A stretch of DNA of 64,000 nt, taken from the NCBI GenBank assembly GCA_034435035.1, contig DAOTXW010000081.1, forward strand, positions 124,001 through 188,000. Reading direction: 5' to 3'. A model generated the notes under the pieces. That model was not told the origin of the DNA. It worked only from the letters and a program-made list of their open reading frames with translations, and ran no database searches. Source of the DNA: JAHEME01 sp034435035. Its GTDB lineage: Bacteria; Chloroflexota; Anaerolineae; Aggregatilineales; UBA3940. The translations under genes and the position numbers were made by a program. Below, one piece after another: positions 1 to 8,628 of this stretch (position 1 is the first letter of the stretch; every line of letters begins with the position of its first letter).

Positions 1-171
1 AGCCAGCGCCGCCTCCTGCGCGCGATGCTGGCCGCATCTCCCTTCCGCCGGGACAAACATCGCTGCCGTGCGCCGGAGGGCCGCCTGTACTTTCAGCCGC
101 CGAAACAACTCAAAGCCGTCAAAGCCCGGCCGATTCAGATGCGATCCGAAGGGCCGGAGTCTGCACGGCAC
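1..171 (-). pseudogene. Receiver-domain (response regulator) remnant, cut by the window edge
   Basis: Reading leftward, one frame encodes RPGFDGFELFRRLK (codons 132 to 91), then AALRR and, near the edge, QEAALA. This is the order seen in the second half of CheY-like receivers, between the phospho-acceptor loop and helix 4. The first half, including the phospho-acceptor Asp strand, is missing. An in-frame TGA lies at 178-180, and I find no continuation in the other two minus frames up to the PIG-L gene. The frame runs off the left end, so the rest lies outside the window. The first possible start is a GTG at 169-171, but a protein starting there would lack the phosphorylation site. I read it as a truncated or decayed response-regulator gene. 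The forward frame over the same bases looks unlike any family I know. Confidence 0.4.
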
Positions 172-288
172 ACCCGGTCAGTCTGATCCCTCAGGGAGTC
201 GATCGCCAGACGCGGCGCCCCTGCCAGCCGCCTGAGACTCGCCGCTGGCGACACGATCCGCCACAGGGCCTGGCGCGGAGATGATCCC

Positions 289-1101
289 GTGAAGCTTAAG
301 TGGCCGCAGGCCCGCCATTTGATTATCTCTCCTCATCTGGACGATGGAGTCCTGAGCTGCGGCGGGTTAATATGGGAGCAAGCAGCGCGCGGGGAAAGCA
401 TCGCGGTCGTGACGCTGTGCGCTGCCAGCCCGCCTCGGTCGCTGCCCCTCTCACCGATCGCCGCCGAACTGCATGCACGCTGGCAGGCAGCGCTGCCACC
501 CGGCAGCGGCTTCTCGGATCTGCTGGCTGTGCGCCGCGCCGAAGACATCCGATCCCTGTCTATGCTACATCCCGCCATCGAAGCGGCCCATATGCCGCTG
601 CTGGACTGCATCTACCGCCACCACCCGGCCACCGGAGAGCCCCTGTATCCGCATGAAGCCGATATCTTTGGGCCAGTTCACCCGGCTGATCCGGCCCGCA
701 CTCTGCTGGAGACGCTGGCCCCGCCTCCGCCGGACAGGTGGGTCTACTGCCCGCTGGCCATAGGGAATCATGTAGATCATCAGCTGGCACGCTGGGCCGT
801 GGAAGGCTGGGGAATCCCACCGGGGCAGTTGTTCTACTATGAAGACTACCCCTACGCCGACGACCCCGCGGCTCTGTCGGCCATCATCGACCGCCAAGCG
901 GGCTGGATACCCCGGACGATCGCCCTGTCGCCGGCTGCTCTGGACGCCAAGATAGCCGCTGTGGCGCAGCACGTCTCCCAGATCGAGACTTTCTGGGCCA
1001 GCGTGGAGGTCATGTCAGATCGACTGCGGGCCTTCGCCACCCGGGTCGGCGGCGAGCGGCTCTGGGTAGCGGCCGGTCAACCAGCGGATCTCACAGACTA
1101 A
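289..1101 (+). CDS. PIG-L family deacetylase (LmbE-like)
   Basis: A 270-residue protein of the PIG-L/LmbE zinc-dependent deacetylase family, which removes acetyl groups from N-acetylglucosamine-type substrates (GlcNAc-PI, mycothiol and bacillithiol precursors, glycolipids). The N-terminal metal motif SPHLDDGVLSCGG (residues 14-26, with His16, Asp18 and Asp19) follows a hydrophobic strand as expected. The third metal ligand is likely in GNHVDHQ near residue 160. Length suits the family and no signal peptide is seen, so it is probably cytoplasmic. The GTG start is preceded by CGGAG about ten bases upstream; an ATG at 281 is in another frame and stops at once. It stands alone, converging on the DarA gene. 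Substrate cannot be told from sequence; the nearby glycan locus makes an amino-sugar conjugate plausible. Confidence 0.85.
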   Translation: MKLKWPQARHLIISPHLDDGVLSCGGLIWEQAARGESIAVVTLCAASPPRSLPLSPIAAELHARWQAALPPGSGFSDLLAVRRAEDIRSLSMLHPAIEAAHMPLLDCIYRHHPATGEPLYPHEADIFGPVHPADPARTLLETLAPPPPDRWVYCPLAIGNHVDHQLARWAVEGWGIPPGQLFYYEDYPYADDPAALSAIIDRQAGWIPRTIALSPAALDAKIAAVAQHVSQIETFWASVEVMSDRLRAFATRVGGERLWVAAGQPADLTD

Positions 1102-1176
1102 GATGCCAGCGAGAAGCAGGCCCATCCAGCAGGGTCCGCCAGCGGTTCGCTTTCGGGCCATCCCGCGCTGCGGCCC

Positions 1177-1503
1177 CTAGATCTGCTCAAAGCGCTCCAC
1201 CGGCAAGACAAACACCGTCGCCCCGCCGATGGGGACTTCCGTATACGTCACCCCCATAGCGATTGGCTCGGTCGGGTCGAGGTGGATCGGGTGCAGACGC
1301 ATTCGCCGCTGGCAGGTGCGGCGCAGAATCGCCATCACCCGGTTGATCTCATCATCCTGGGCGGCACAGAACAGCGTCGAATTACCCTGGCGAAAGAAAC
1401 CGCCCGTGGAGGCGATCCGGGTCACGCGGAAGCCCGCATCCGTCAGTTCCTTCATGGTTGTGTCGGCATCAATGTCCTGAACAATGGCTAACACGAGCTT
1501 CAT
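1177..1503 (-). CDS. darA: Cyclic-di-AMP receptor, PII-like (DarA/PstA family)
   Basis: A 108-residue protein that matches the DarA/PstA (YaaQ, formerly DUF970) family over its full length. The N terminus MKLVLAIVQD, the core FRVTRIASTGGFFRQGNST (residues 25-43) and the C-terminal GGATVFVLPVERF are all signature segments. These trimeric PII-like proteins bind cyclic di-AMP between subunits; the TGGF and GNST loops contribute to nucleotide binding in characterised members. The downstream effect is unknown even in model species. The gene has its own apparent promoter (perfect TATAAT at 1542-1547 on this strand) and a G-rich ribosome-binding region. It converges with the PIG-L gene and diverges from sseA. 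No diadenylate cyclase is in the window. Confidence 0.9.
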   Translation of the reverse strand: MKLVLAIVQDIDADTTMKELTDAGFRVTRIASTGGFFRQGNSTLFCAAQDDEINRVMAILRRTCQRRMRLHPIHLDPTEPIAMGVTYTEVPIGGATVFVLPVERFEQI

Positions 1504-1541
1504 GATCGGTTTTCCCCCTGCCGCCCTGTGATCTATCCCTG

Positions 1542-1569
1542 ATTATAGGCAATTTGCCACCTGTGAGAA
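1542..1569 (-). promoter_or_regulatory. Promoter of the DarA-type gene
   Basis: On the minus strand a perfect TATAAT (1547 to 1542) lies 16 bases downstream of a weak -35, TTCTCA (1569 to 1564). Predicted transcript start is near 1535, giving a leader of about 30 bases before the ATG at 1503. Confidence 0.5.
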
Positions 1570-1673
1570 GGGTGGATTTCTTGTTGGGGCAGGTGTACGC
1601 ACCGCCCCTCCCGACGAGCAAGCTCGCAGCCGATCTGGCCCCGAGATCGGAACGCCCCCCTGTGAGACCACGG

Positions 1674-1702
1674 TTGACGGCTCCCAGCAGGGTCGCTAGA
1701 AT
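1674..1702 (+). promoter_or_regulatory. Sigma-70-type promoter of sseA-sufE
   Basis: TTGACG (1674-1679), a 17-base spacer, then TAGAAT (1697-1702). Start of transcription is predicted near 1709, leaving a leader of about 50 bases. The leader is AT-rich, holds a short direct repeat (TATATTC twice, about 1734-1749) and ends with CAGGAGAG, a good ribosome-binding site before the ATG at 1762. Confidence 0.7.
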
Positions 1703-1761
1703 CCGGTAAATTAACAGACATTTATCTTCTATATATTCTATATATTCAGGAGAGTCCGCCC

Positions 1762-2622
<861 letters not shown>

Positions 2623-2630
2623 ACATTCCC

Positions 2631-3068
2631 ATGGTGGACTATCCGGCCGGCCTGCGCCAGATTCTTGAGGACTTCGCTGGCATCAGCGATCGGAATGAGC
2701 GGGCAGAACTGCTCATCCACTACAGCGACCGGTTCCAGCCGGTCCCTTCCTCCATCGCGACACGCCCATTCGGGGAGGAGCACCGGGTGCAGGCCTGCGA
2801 ATCGGATGCCTATGTATGGGCCAGCCCGCAGCCTGACGGCACGCTCAAGTTCTATTTCGCTGTAGAGAACCCGCAGGGGCTGTCGGCCAGGGCGCTGGCG
2901 GCGATCCTGGACGAAGCGCTGTCCGGTGCGCCGCTGCCGCAGGTGGCCGCTGTCTCACCGGAGATCGTTTTCACCCTGTTCGGGCGCGACATCTCGATGG
3001 GCAAGGGCGCCGGGCTGACCAGTATGGTCAGTCTGGTAACCGCGCTGGCCCGCCAGCAGATGCCTTAA
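2631..3068 (+). CDS. sufE: SufE family cysteine-desulfurase activator
   Basis: A 145-residue SufE homologue. SufE accepts persulfide sulfur from the cysteine desulfurase SufS and passes it to the SUF scaffold. The acceptor cysteine sits in VQACESDAYVWA (Cys56), the position equal to Cys51 of E. coli SufE. LLIHYSDRF and the helical C terminus also fit, as does the length. I chose the ATG at 2631, just after the sseA stop; a longer start at 2586 would overlap sseA and adds 15 residues unlike SufE. It is the second gene of the sseA operon and converges with the glycosyltransferase genes with only five bases between. No sufS, sufB, sufC or sufD is nearby. Confidence 0.9.
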   Translation: MVDYPAGLRQILEDFAGISDRNERAELLIHYSDRFQPVPSSIATRPFGEEHRVQACESDAYVWASPQPDGTLKFYFAVENPQGLSARALAAILDEALSGAPLPQVAAVSPEIVFTLFGRDISMGKGAGLTSMVSLVTALARQQMP

Positions 3069-3073
3069 GCACA

Positions 3074-6000
3074 CTACGGCGCGAAGGGGATCTCCACAAA
3101 GTCGCCGCCGGGCGGGTTGACTACAGTCAGGCGGATTGAAGTCTGTGGATCATAGATACCGATGCGCAGCGTGTAAGGGCCGGGCGGCGCATCGGCTGGT
3201 AGCGTGATGTCGTGCGTCTGCGCAATGAAGTCACCTGCTCGCCAGCCTGTTGAGGGCGCCCCCAGCCCGTCGCTCTGGGCCAGCATGGCGCTGTTTCCAT
3301 CCAGCAGGTGCAGGAAGATACGCAGCGGAACGGGCGTCGGCCCGTCGGCTATCCAGGTCGTCAGCAGCGTGAAAGACTGGCCCGGCCCCCCGACTCCGAA
3401 CGCCTCCACCCCGAGGAGCGTGGCAGCCGCGCTCGTCTGGCCGGGCAGCGCAAAACCGTATTCCTGCCCCCCGCTGTCCCTGGACGGCAGATCGCCGGCG
3501 CTGACGCGGTAGCGCGTGTAACTGCTGTGGGCAGCCTCCGGCATGATGCCCCAGCCGGGCATCTGCGCAGCCAGCGCCGGATGCAGCCCGGCAAAGGCCG
3601 GGATCGCCAGCTCCGCCGCGCCATCGAAACTGGCAGCAGGCACCAGCAGCGCGGTGTGCGGGTCAAAGAAGCTCAGCGATCGCGCATAAACGTCATCATT
3701 CATCATCAGCAGCAGCGTGCCGGGATCCATCAGATACGGGGTGACGCCCCCCACGGCGACCGGAGGACGGTCCGGGCGGGCGTCGAGATCGGCAGCCAGC
3801 GGCACATAGTCCGATTGGTACCAGAAACGCACGGCGGGATCCGCAGGCCAGAGCGTGAAGTAGTGCAGAGCAGTGTTCTGCAGCTGGTGCACCAGACCCA
3901 GCGCCGCCACCAGCCCCACCGAGATCGCCAGCCGCAGATGCCCGGACTGTCGCAGCGCTCCCATCAGGCTGTCCACGGCGATGGCCGGGAAAATATAGGC
4001 GATTCCGAGCAGACCGATGGTGCGCGAGGGGTTCAGCGCTCGCTGGGTCACCAGTGTCGGGACGAGCATCGCCGCCAGCCAGATCAGCGCCAGCGCATAA
4101 CCCTCCCGGCGCGGGCTGCCCCGCTGGAAAAGCCCGCCCAGGGCGATCAGCAGCCCGATGTAGAACAGCGCCGCCAGAATCAGCGTCGGGAAGACGGGCA
4201 ATGCCGCATTATTCACATCGATCCCCGGGTCGCCCCGGACGGTGAACATCCCCATCACGGGCAGCACATTGGCCAGCGCCGGGCCCGGATCGCCGGCCCG
4301 CAGGGCCTCCAGCGGCGCATCCACCGCCGCCGCCCTGGCAGCGGCCTGCGGGTCGGCCCAGGATCGCGCCAGTGGGATGCACAGGATCGCCGCCAGCAGG
4401 AAGCTGGCAGCCAGCCCGGGCCATTTGCCTGCCAGCCGGTCGCGCTGCAGCAGAGCCGCGGCTGCCACCCACAGCAGCAGGATGAGCGGCAGCATCAACG
4501 CCGCCGGATAGGTGTGCAGCGCCAGTGCCAGCATCGCCCCGGCGGCAGCGTAGAGCCAGGGCGGGGGCCGCCGGCTGTCCAGCAGCCGCGCAAACAGATA
4601 GGCGGCCAGCAGGGCCATGACCGGTGCGCTGCCGGTCCGTTCCCCCAGGCGCGAGAACGTCAGCGCCCAGTAAGAAGTCGTGATGCCGGCAGCGGCCATC
4701 AGAGCGGCCGGCCTGCCAAACAGCCGCCGCGTCAGGCTGAAGGTAGCCGCCACCCCGATCATGCCCAGCGCCAGCGCGGGCAGCCGCGACCCCAGGATAT
4801 TCGTGCCGATCAGCCGGAAAGTCGCCGCGACCAGGATCTGGTACAGCGCCTCGCGCCCCCCGCCATACGGGTACAGCGCCCGGAGTTCTCCCCGGTAGAT
4901 CATCTCGGCGTTGTACCAGTCGAAGACCTCATCATGGCTCACTCCCGGCGGCGATGCGCTGAAATGCGCGCTCCGCAGGGCGAAAGCGCCTACCAGCAGC
5001 GCCGTGACAGCCGCCCATTCCCAGCCGCTCAGCCGCCTGGCCCGCCTTCGAGATACCGCAGGCTCCGGAGGCCGGTGCAGCGCCCAGCCCGCGGCCGCGG
5101 CCAGCGACGCCGCCCACAACCAGGCCAGCGCGATCAGCCAGCCGCCGTCAGGCCCGATCACACGGGTGGCGTGCGCGTCCTCCGGGCTGGCGGCGTAGAC
5201 CCAGAAGAAGTCCACTCCGTCGATCCGCACCACGAGCTGGGGAGGCTGCCCACTGAGCTCGTCCCAGCGCGGGCGCCACTCATGCTGCTCCAGCTCCCGC
5301 TGGAACGCCGACAGATTGAACACGTAGTATTCGGAATCCCGGCGCAGGTCGCGCACCACTTCGCCGGCGAAAAAATCTCCCAGATAGATGTTCAGCGGCC
5401 AGCCAGCCCCGACTGTCAGCCGTCGGGGTTGCGGCTGCTGGTTCAGGTAATCGATGACGTAGTTCGCGCCCTCCGTCTCACCCACCAGCTCGATCACCGT
5501 CACCGCCACCCGGTTGCCCCCCACCAGCGCGTTGTGATGGGCGCTGAAGTTCGGCGCGTAGTTCAGGGCAGTGGCTGCCTGCAGCAGCAGGGCAGCAGCC
5601 ATCATACCGGCTGGGGTCAGGCGAGCGAGTCTCCCCCCGGCGGGCAGCCGCGACTGCAGCAGCGATGCCAGGCTGGCGGCGCCGGCAGCCGCCAGCACCT
5701 CCAGCATGACATGGGTGGGCAGCAGATAGCGATCAAACTGCTTGGCCCCGATGCTCATCTGCACTGTGAAGAAGAAGGCGTATGCCGCCAGCAGCCAGAA
5801 GATCAGCGGCGGCAGCGGTGGCTTGAAGCGGCGCGGGACGAACAGATACAGGCCTGCTGCCGCCGCGCTTAACGTCAGCGTGACGGCCGTCATGTTGAAC
5901 AGCAGCGTGGCCGGGTAAAAAAGGATCGGCGGGCGCTGGCCGGCGTAATACTGGCCGGCGAAGAAACGCGCCAGCCCATGCCCCCGGGCAACATGCTCGC

Positions 6001-6829
6001 CCGCCCCGCTGACGATGCTCTGCAGCACCAGGCCGGGCTGCACCCACATCGCCGGCCACAGCGCCAGCGGCAGCGCAGCCATGCCGATCCACTGGAGCAG
6101 CGGCAGGACGATCGCCCGGGCGGCCACGCCTGCCAGCCAGCGAGCGCGCCCCTGCGCGCGATCAGTCCATTCCGCCCGAACCCGGACACTGGCCGCGGCC
6201 AGCAGCGTCAGACCGGCAAAGGGCAGCAGGAACAGGGAAGGCACCTTCGTCAGGATCGCCAGCCCACCAACCAGACCAGACAGCAGCAGGTCACCCCGCT
6301 GCCGGCTGTGAGCATGGTTCAGGATCAGCAGCCCGGAACACAGCATCAGCGATGCGGCCAGCGCATCCACATGCAGCACGCGCCCCTGCGCAGCATAGAA
6401 GGGTGAGAAGGCCATCAGCCCGCCGGCCGTCAGTCCCAGCGGCCACCCGCCGAGCCGCACCAGCAGCCGGGTATTGAGGACGATCAGGCCGGCGATCACC
6501 AGTGCCAGACCCAGGATTGAGGCGCTGATCTCGCGCCCGGTTCGAGTGGCATCCGGTCGGGCTGCCCAGTCAAACAGAGCGCCGGCCGCTGTCCCTCGTG
6601 TGGCCTCGAACAGCGCCAGCGAGCCACCTCCAATGGCCATCACGGTGAATCCGGGGTGGCGCGACTGGTAGGTGCTGGCCCAGTCCTGCCCGGCGACGGC
6701 CTCCACGAAGGCACGGCTGCGGCGGTGCCACTGGCGTGGACGCTCCACCGGCTGGTAGGCGCGAATCAGAAAGGCGATCAGGTACAGTGCGATCAGCGCC
6801 AGGGCAGAGACGCGGCGAGAGCGGATCAT
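3074..6829 (-). CDS. Double-length GT39-like (GT-C) membrane glycosyltransferase fusion
   Basis: A 1251-residue membrane protein made of two GT-C units in one frame. Residues 1 to about 595 match, end to end, the 600-residue product of the next gene (6826-8628): shared landmarks are YQSRHPG near residue 57, QGRVLHVDALAASL, and the loop LVVRIDGV before the last helix. From about 600 a second, different unit begins, with the first-loop acidic motif VSHDEVFDWYNAEMIYRG typical of ArnT/PMT-like enzymes, then many helices. The C-terminal ~130 residues form a soluble beta-sandwich module (LHLLDGN, GPYTLRIGIYD) also found in neighbouring proteins. GT-C enzymes transfer sugars from polyprenyl-phosphate donors outside the membrane. 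Last gene of the minus-strand run, overlapping the previous gene by 4 bases. The acceptor is unknown. Confidence 0.8.
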   Translation of the reverse strand: MIRSRRVSALALIALYLIAFLIRAYQPVERPRQWHRRSRAFVEAVAGQDWASTYQSRHPGFTVMAIGGGSLALFEATRGTAAGALFDWAARPDATRTGREISASILGLALVIAGLIVLNTRLLVRLGGWPLGLTAGGLMAFSPFYAAQGRVLHVDALAASLMLCSGLLILNHAHSRQRGDLLLSGLVGGLAILTKVPSLFLLPFAGLTLLAAASVRVRAEWTDRAQGRARWLAGVAARAIVLPLLQWIGMAALPLALWPAMWVQPGLVLQSIVSGAGEHVARGHGLARFFAGQYYAGQRPPILFYPATLLFNMTAVTLTLSAAAAGLYLFVPRRFKPPLPPLIFWLLAAYAFFFTVQMSIGAKQFDRYLLPTHVMLEVLAAAGAASLASLLQSRLPAGGRLARLTPAGMMAAALLLQAATALNYAPNFSAHHNALVGGNRVAVTVIELVGETEGANYVIDYLNQQPQPRRLTVGAGWPLNIYLGDFFAGEVVRDLRRDSEYYVFNLSAFQRELEQHEWRPRWDELSGQPPQLVVRIDGVDFFWVYAASPEDAHATRVIGPDGGWLIALAWLWAASLAAAAGWALHRPPEPAVSRRRARRLSGWEWAAVTALLVGAFALRSAHFSASPPGVSHDEVFDWYNAEMIYRGELRALYPYGGGREALYQILVAATFRLIGTNILGSRLPALALGMIGVAATFSLTRRLFGRPAALMAAAGITTSYWALTFSRLGERTGSAPVMALLAAYLFARLLDSRRPPPWLYAAAGAMLALALHTYPAALMLPLILLLWVAAAALLQRDRLAGKWPGLAASFLLAAILCIPLARSWADPQAAARAAAVDAPLEALRAGDPGPALANVLPVMGMFTVRGDPGIDVNNAALPVFPTLILAALFYIGLLIALGGLFQRGSPRREGYALALIWLAAMLVPTLVTQRALNPSRTIGLLGIAYIFPAIAVDSLMGALRQSGHLRLAISVGLVAALGLVHQLQNTALHYFTLWPADPAVRFWYQSDYVPLAADLDARPDRPPVAVGGVTPYLMDPGTLLLMMNDDVYARSLSFFDPHTALLVPAASFDGAAELAIPAFAGLHPALAAQMPGWGIMPEAAHSSYTRYRVSAGDLPSRDSGGQEYGFALPGQTSAAATLLGVEAFGVGGPGQSFTLLTTWIADGPTPVPLRIFLHLLDGNSAMLAQSDGLGAPSTGWRAGDFIAQTHDITLPADAPPGPYTLRIGIYDPQTSIRLTVVNPPGGDFVEIPFAP

Positions 6830-8628
6830 GCCGGCTCCTGTTCAGGGGTTCTGGATGCCCACCAGCTGGCCGCCGCGACAGCCGCGATCCATGCCCAGGC
6901 CAGGATGATGAGCAGCGGGCCACCCCGGTTGATCACGATGGTCTCCTGATCGGCAGGCGGCGGGCTGGCATACAGCCACGCCTGCTCCACCCCGTCGAAC
7001 GCCACCACCAGCGCTGGCGGGCGATCCAGATAGCGCCGGTCGATCTGCTCTGGCTGGCGCTGCACCGCAGAGAGGTTGAAGGCATAGAAGTCCACTACCT
7101 CCGGGCCGGTTGTGACAGCGCCGCCGAAGTACTGGTTGAGCGACTCGTCCAGCGGGGCCACCACGCCGACGCGAAGGGCCTCCGGGTCTGGCTGCCGATT
7201 CAGATAAGCGGCGATGTCTGCCACTCCCTCATTCTGGCCCATCAGTTCCACCACACCCCGCGCCCCGCGCCCCCCGCCCAGCAGGGCATTGTAGTGCGAT
7301 CCATAGTAGGGAGCATAGGGCAGAACGGCGGCCATCTGCAGAGCCACGACCAGCCCGCAGATGACGGCCATGGCCCGATCGGCAGGCCAGCGCACCCTCC
7401 GGGCGATCATCGCAGCGAACTCGACGGCGCCGGCGGCGGCGATGACCTCCAGGGGCAGGTAGCCGGGCAGGATGTAGCGGTCGCTCTGCTTGGCCCCCAG
7501 CATCATCTGCAGCGTGAAGAAGAAGACGTAAGCCGCCAGCAGCCAGAAGGCCCGCCCGCTCAGCGACGCTCCGCCCCGCCGCCACCCATACCGGATCGCC
7601 CCCACCACCCCCAGACTCAGCGTCACAAACGACATCTTGAACAGCAGGATCGTTGGGTAGAGCAGCGGGCTGGGGCGGGCGCCCTGTACGATCTGCCCGG
7701 CGAAGAAGCGCCCGCCGGGATGCGGGCGCAGCAGGTGGATCAGCGCTCCGTAATACATGTTGCCGAGCGCCGTGACAGGTTCCACCCACATAACGGGCCA
7801 GAGGGCATGCGGGAGGGCAGCCATCAGCCCCCACAGCAGGCCCGGACGCACCACCCCCCGCCAGCCCAGCCCCGCCAGCCACCGCGCTCGCCTGCCGCTG
7901 TGCCTCCCCCACCCCGCCCGCACCTCCGGCAGCACCCCCACCCCCAGCACCAGCCCCACATACGGCAGCAGAAACACGCTCGGACTTTTCGTCAGCAGCG
8001 CCAGACCCCCCAGCACCCCCGACCCCGCCAGCCACCCCGGCACACGCCTCCCCCCGCTGCCTTCCTCCACATGCACCAGCAGCATCAGCCCTGACGCCAG
8101 CATCAGCGACGCCACCAGCGCATCCAGGTGAAACACCCGCCCCTGCGCCAGATAGAACGGCGAGAACGCCATCAGCCCGCCGCTCACCACCCCCACCCAC
8201 CGGCCTCCCAGCTTCCCCACCAGCCATGCATTCAGCACAATCAGCCCCGCCACCACCACCGACAGCCCCAGCACCCCCGCCGCGATCCGACGCCCCCGCT
8301 CCGTCGCCCCCGGCGCCGCCCCCCACTCAAATACCCACCCCCACCTCGTCCCTGCCACCGCATCATACGCCCGCAGACTCAACCCCCCGATCACCATCCC
8401 CGTCACCCCGGGATGCCGCGACTGGTACGTCTCCCCCCACTCCCTCCTCTCCACCGCTTCCATGAATAACTCCGACCGCTCGTACCACTGCGGCGGCCGC
8501 GACACCGGCCGGTACCCCCTCACCACCAGACTCACCCCGAACACTACCCCCAGCATCACCCCATACACCAGACGGCCCCGACGAATGGCAGAACCCCCGG
8601 CAGGCATAGAGGCCGATAAGATTGTCAT
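6826..8628 (-). CDS. GT39-like membrane protein, paralogue of the fusion's first half
   Basis: A 600-residue polytopic protein, about a dozen hydrophobic segments, homologous throughout to the first half of the 1251-residue protein downstream. The same landmarks occur: YQSRHPGVTGM near residue 65, GGLMAFSPFYLAQGRVFHLDAL, LLGAKQSDRYILP and VVAFDGVEQAWLY. It lacks the C-terminal beta-sandwich seen in the neighbours. The canonical first-loop DE pair is not evident; His-Pro-Gly lies there instead, so catalytic status is uncertain. Overlaps both neighbours by 4 bases (ATGA). The part of the gene between about 7840 and 8580 is very C-rich on the plus strand, with Gly GGG/GGT and Val GTG codons and more Val, Gly and Trp than its paralogue; outside that block its composition is like the neighbours. 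Confidence 0.75.
   Translation of the reverse strand: MTILSASMPAGGSAIRRGRLVYGVMLGVVFGVSLVVRGYRPVSRPPQWYERSELFMEAVERREWGETYQSRHPGVTGMVIGGLSLRAYDAVAGTRWGWVFEWGAAPGATERGRRIAAGVLGLSVVVAGLIVLNAWLVGKLGGRWVGVVSGGLMAFSPFYLAQGRVFHLDALVASLMLASGLMLLVHVEEGSGGRRVPGWLAGSGVLGGLALLTKSPSVFLLPYVGLVLGVGVLPEVRAGWGRHSGRRARWLAGLGWRGVVRPGLLWGLMAALPHALWPVMWVEPVTALGNMYYGALIHLLRPHPGGRFFAGQIVQGARPSPLLYPTILLFKMSFVTLSLGVVGAIRYGWRRGGASLSGRAFWLLAAYVFFFTLQMMLGAKQSDRYILPGYLPLEVIAAAGAVEFAAMIARRVRWPADRAMAVICGLVVALQMAAVLPYAPYYGSHYNALLGGGRGARGVVELMGQNEGVADIAAYLNRQPDPEALRVGVVAPLDESLNQYFGGAVTTGPEVVDFYAFNLSAVQRQPEQIDRRYLDRPPALVVAFDGVEQAWLYASPPPADQETIVINRGGPLLIILAWAWIAAVAAASWWASRTPEQEPA

Noticed and set aside
1..186. Plus-strand frame ending at 186, as if the tail of an upstream gene
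   Set aside because: Sequence is Arg/Pro-rich without a recognisable pattern, while the minus frame over the same bases fits a receiver domain.
3308..5872. Very long open frame (854 codons) on the plus strand
   Set aside because: Antisense to the GT-C fusion gene; Gln/Arg/His/Pro-rich with no domain. A shadow of codon bias in a GC-rich gene.
6736..8094. 452-codon plus-strand frame
   Set aside because: Antisense to two GT-C genes and made of His/Pro/Gln-rich sequence, especially in the C-skewed block.
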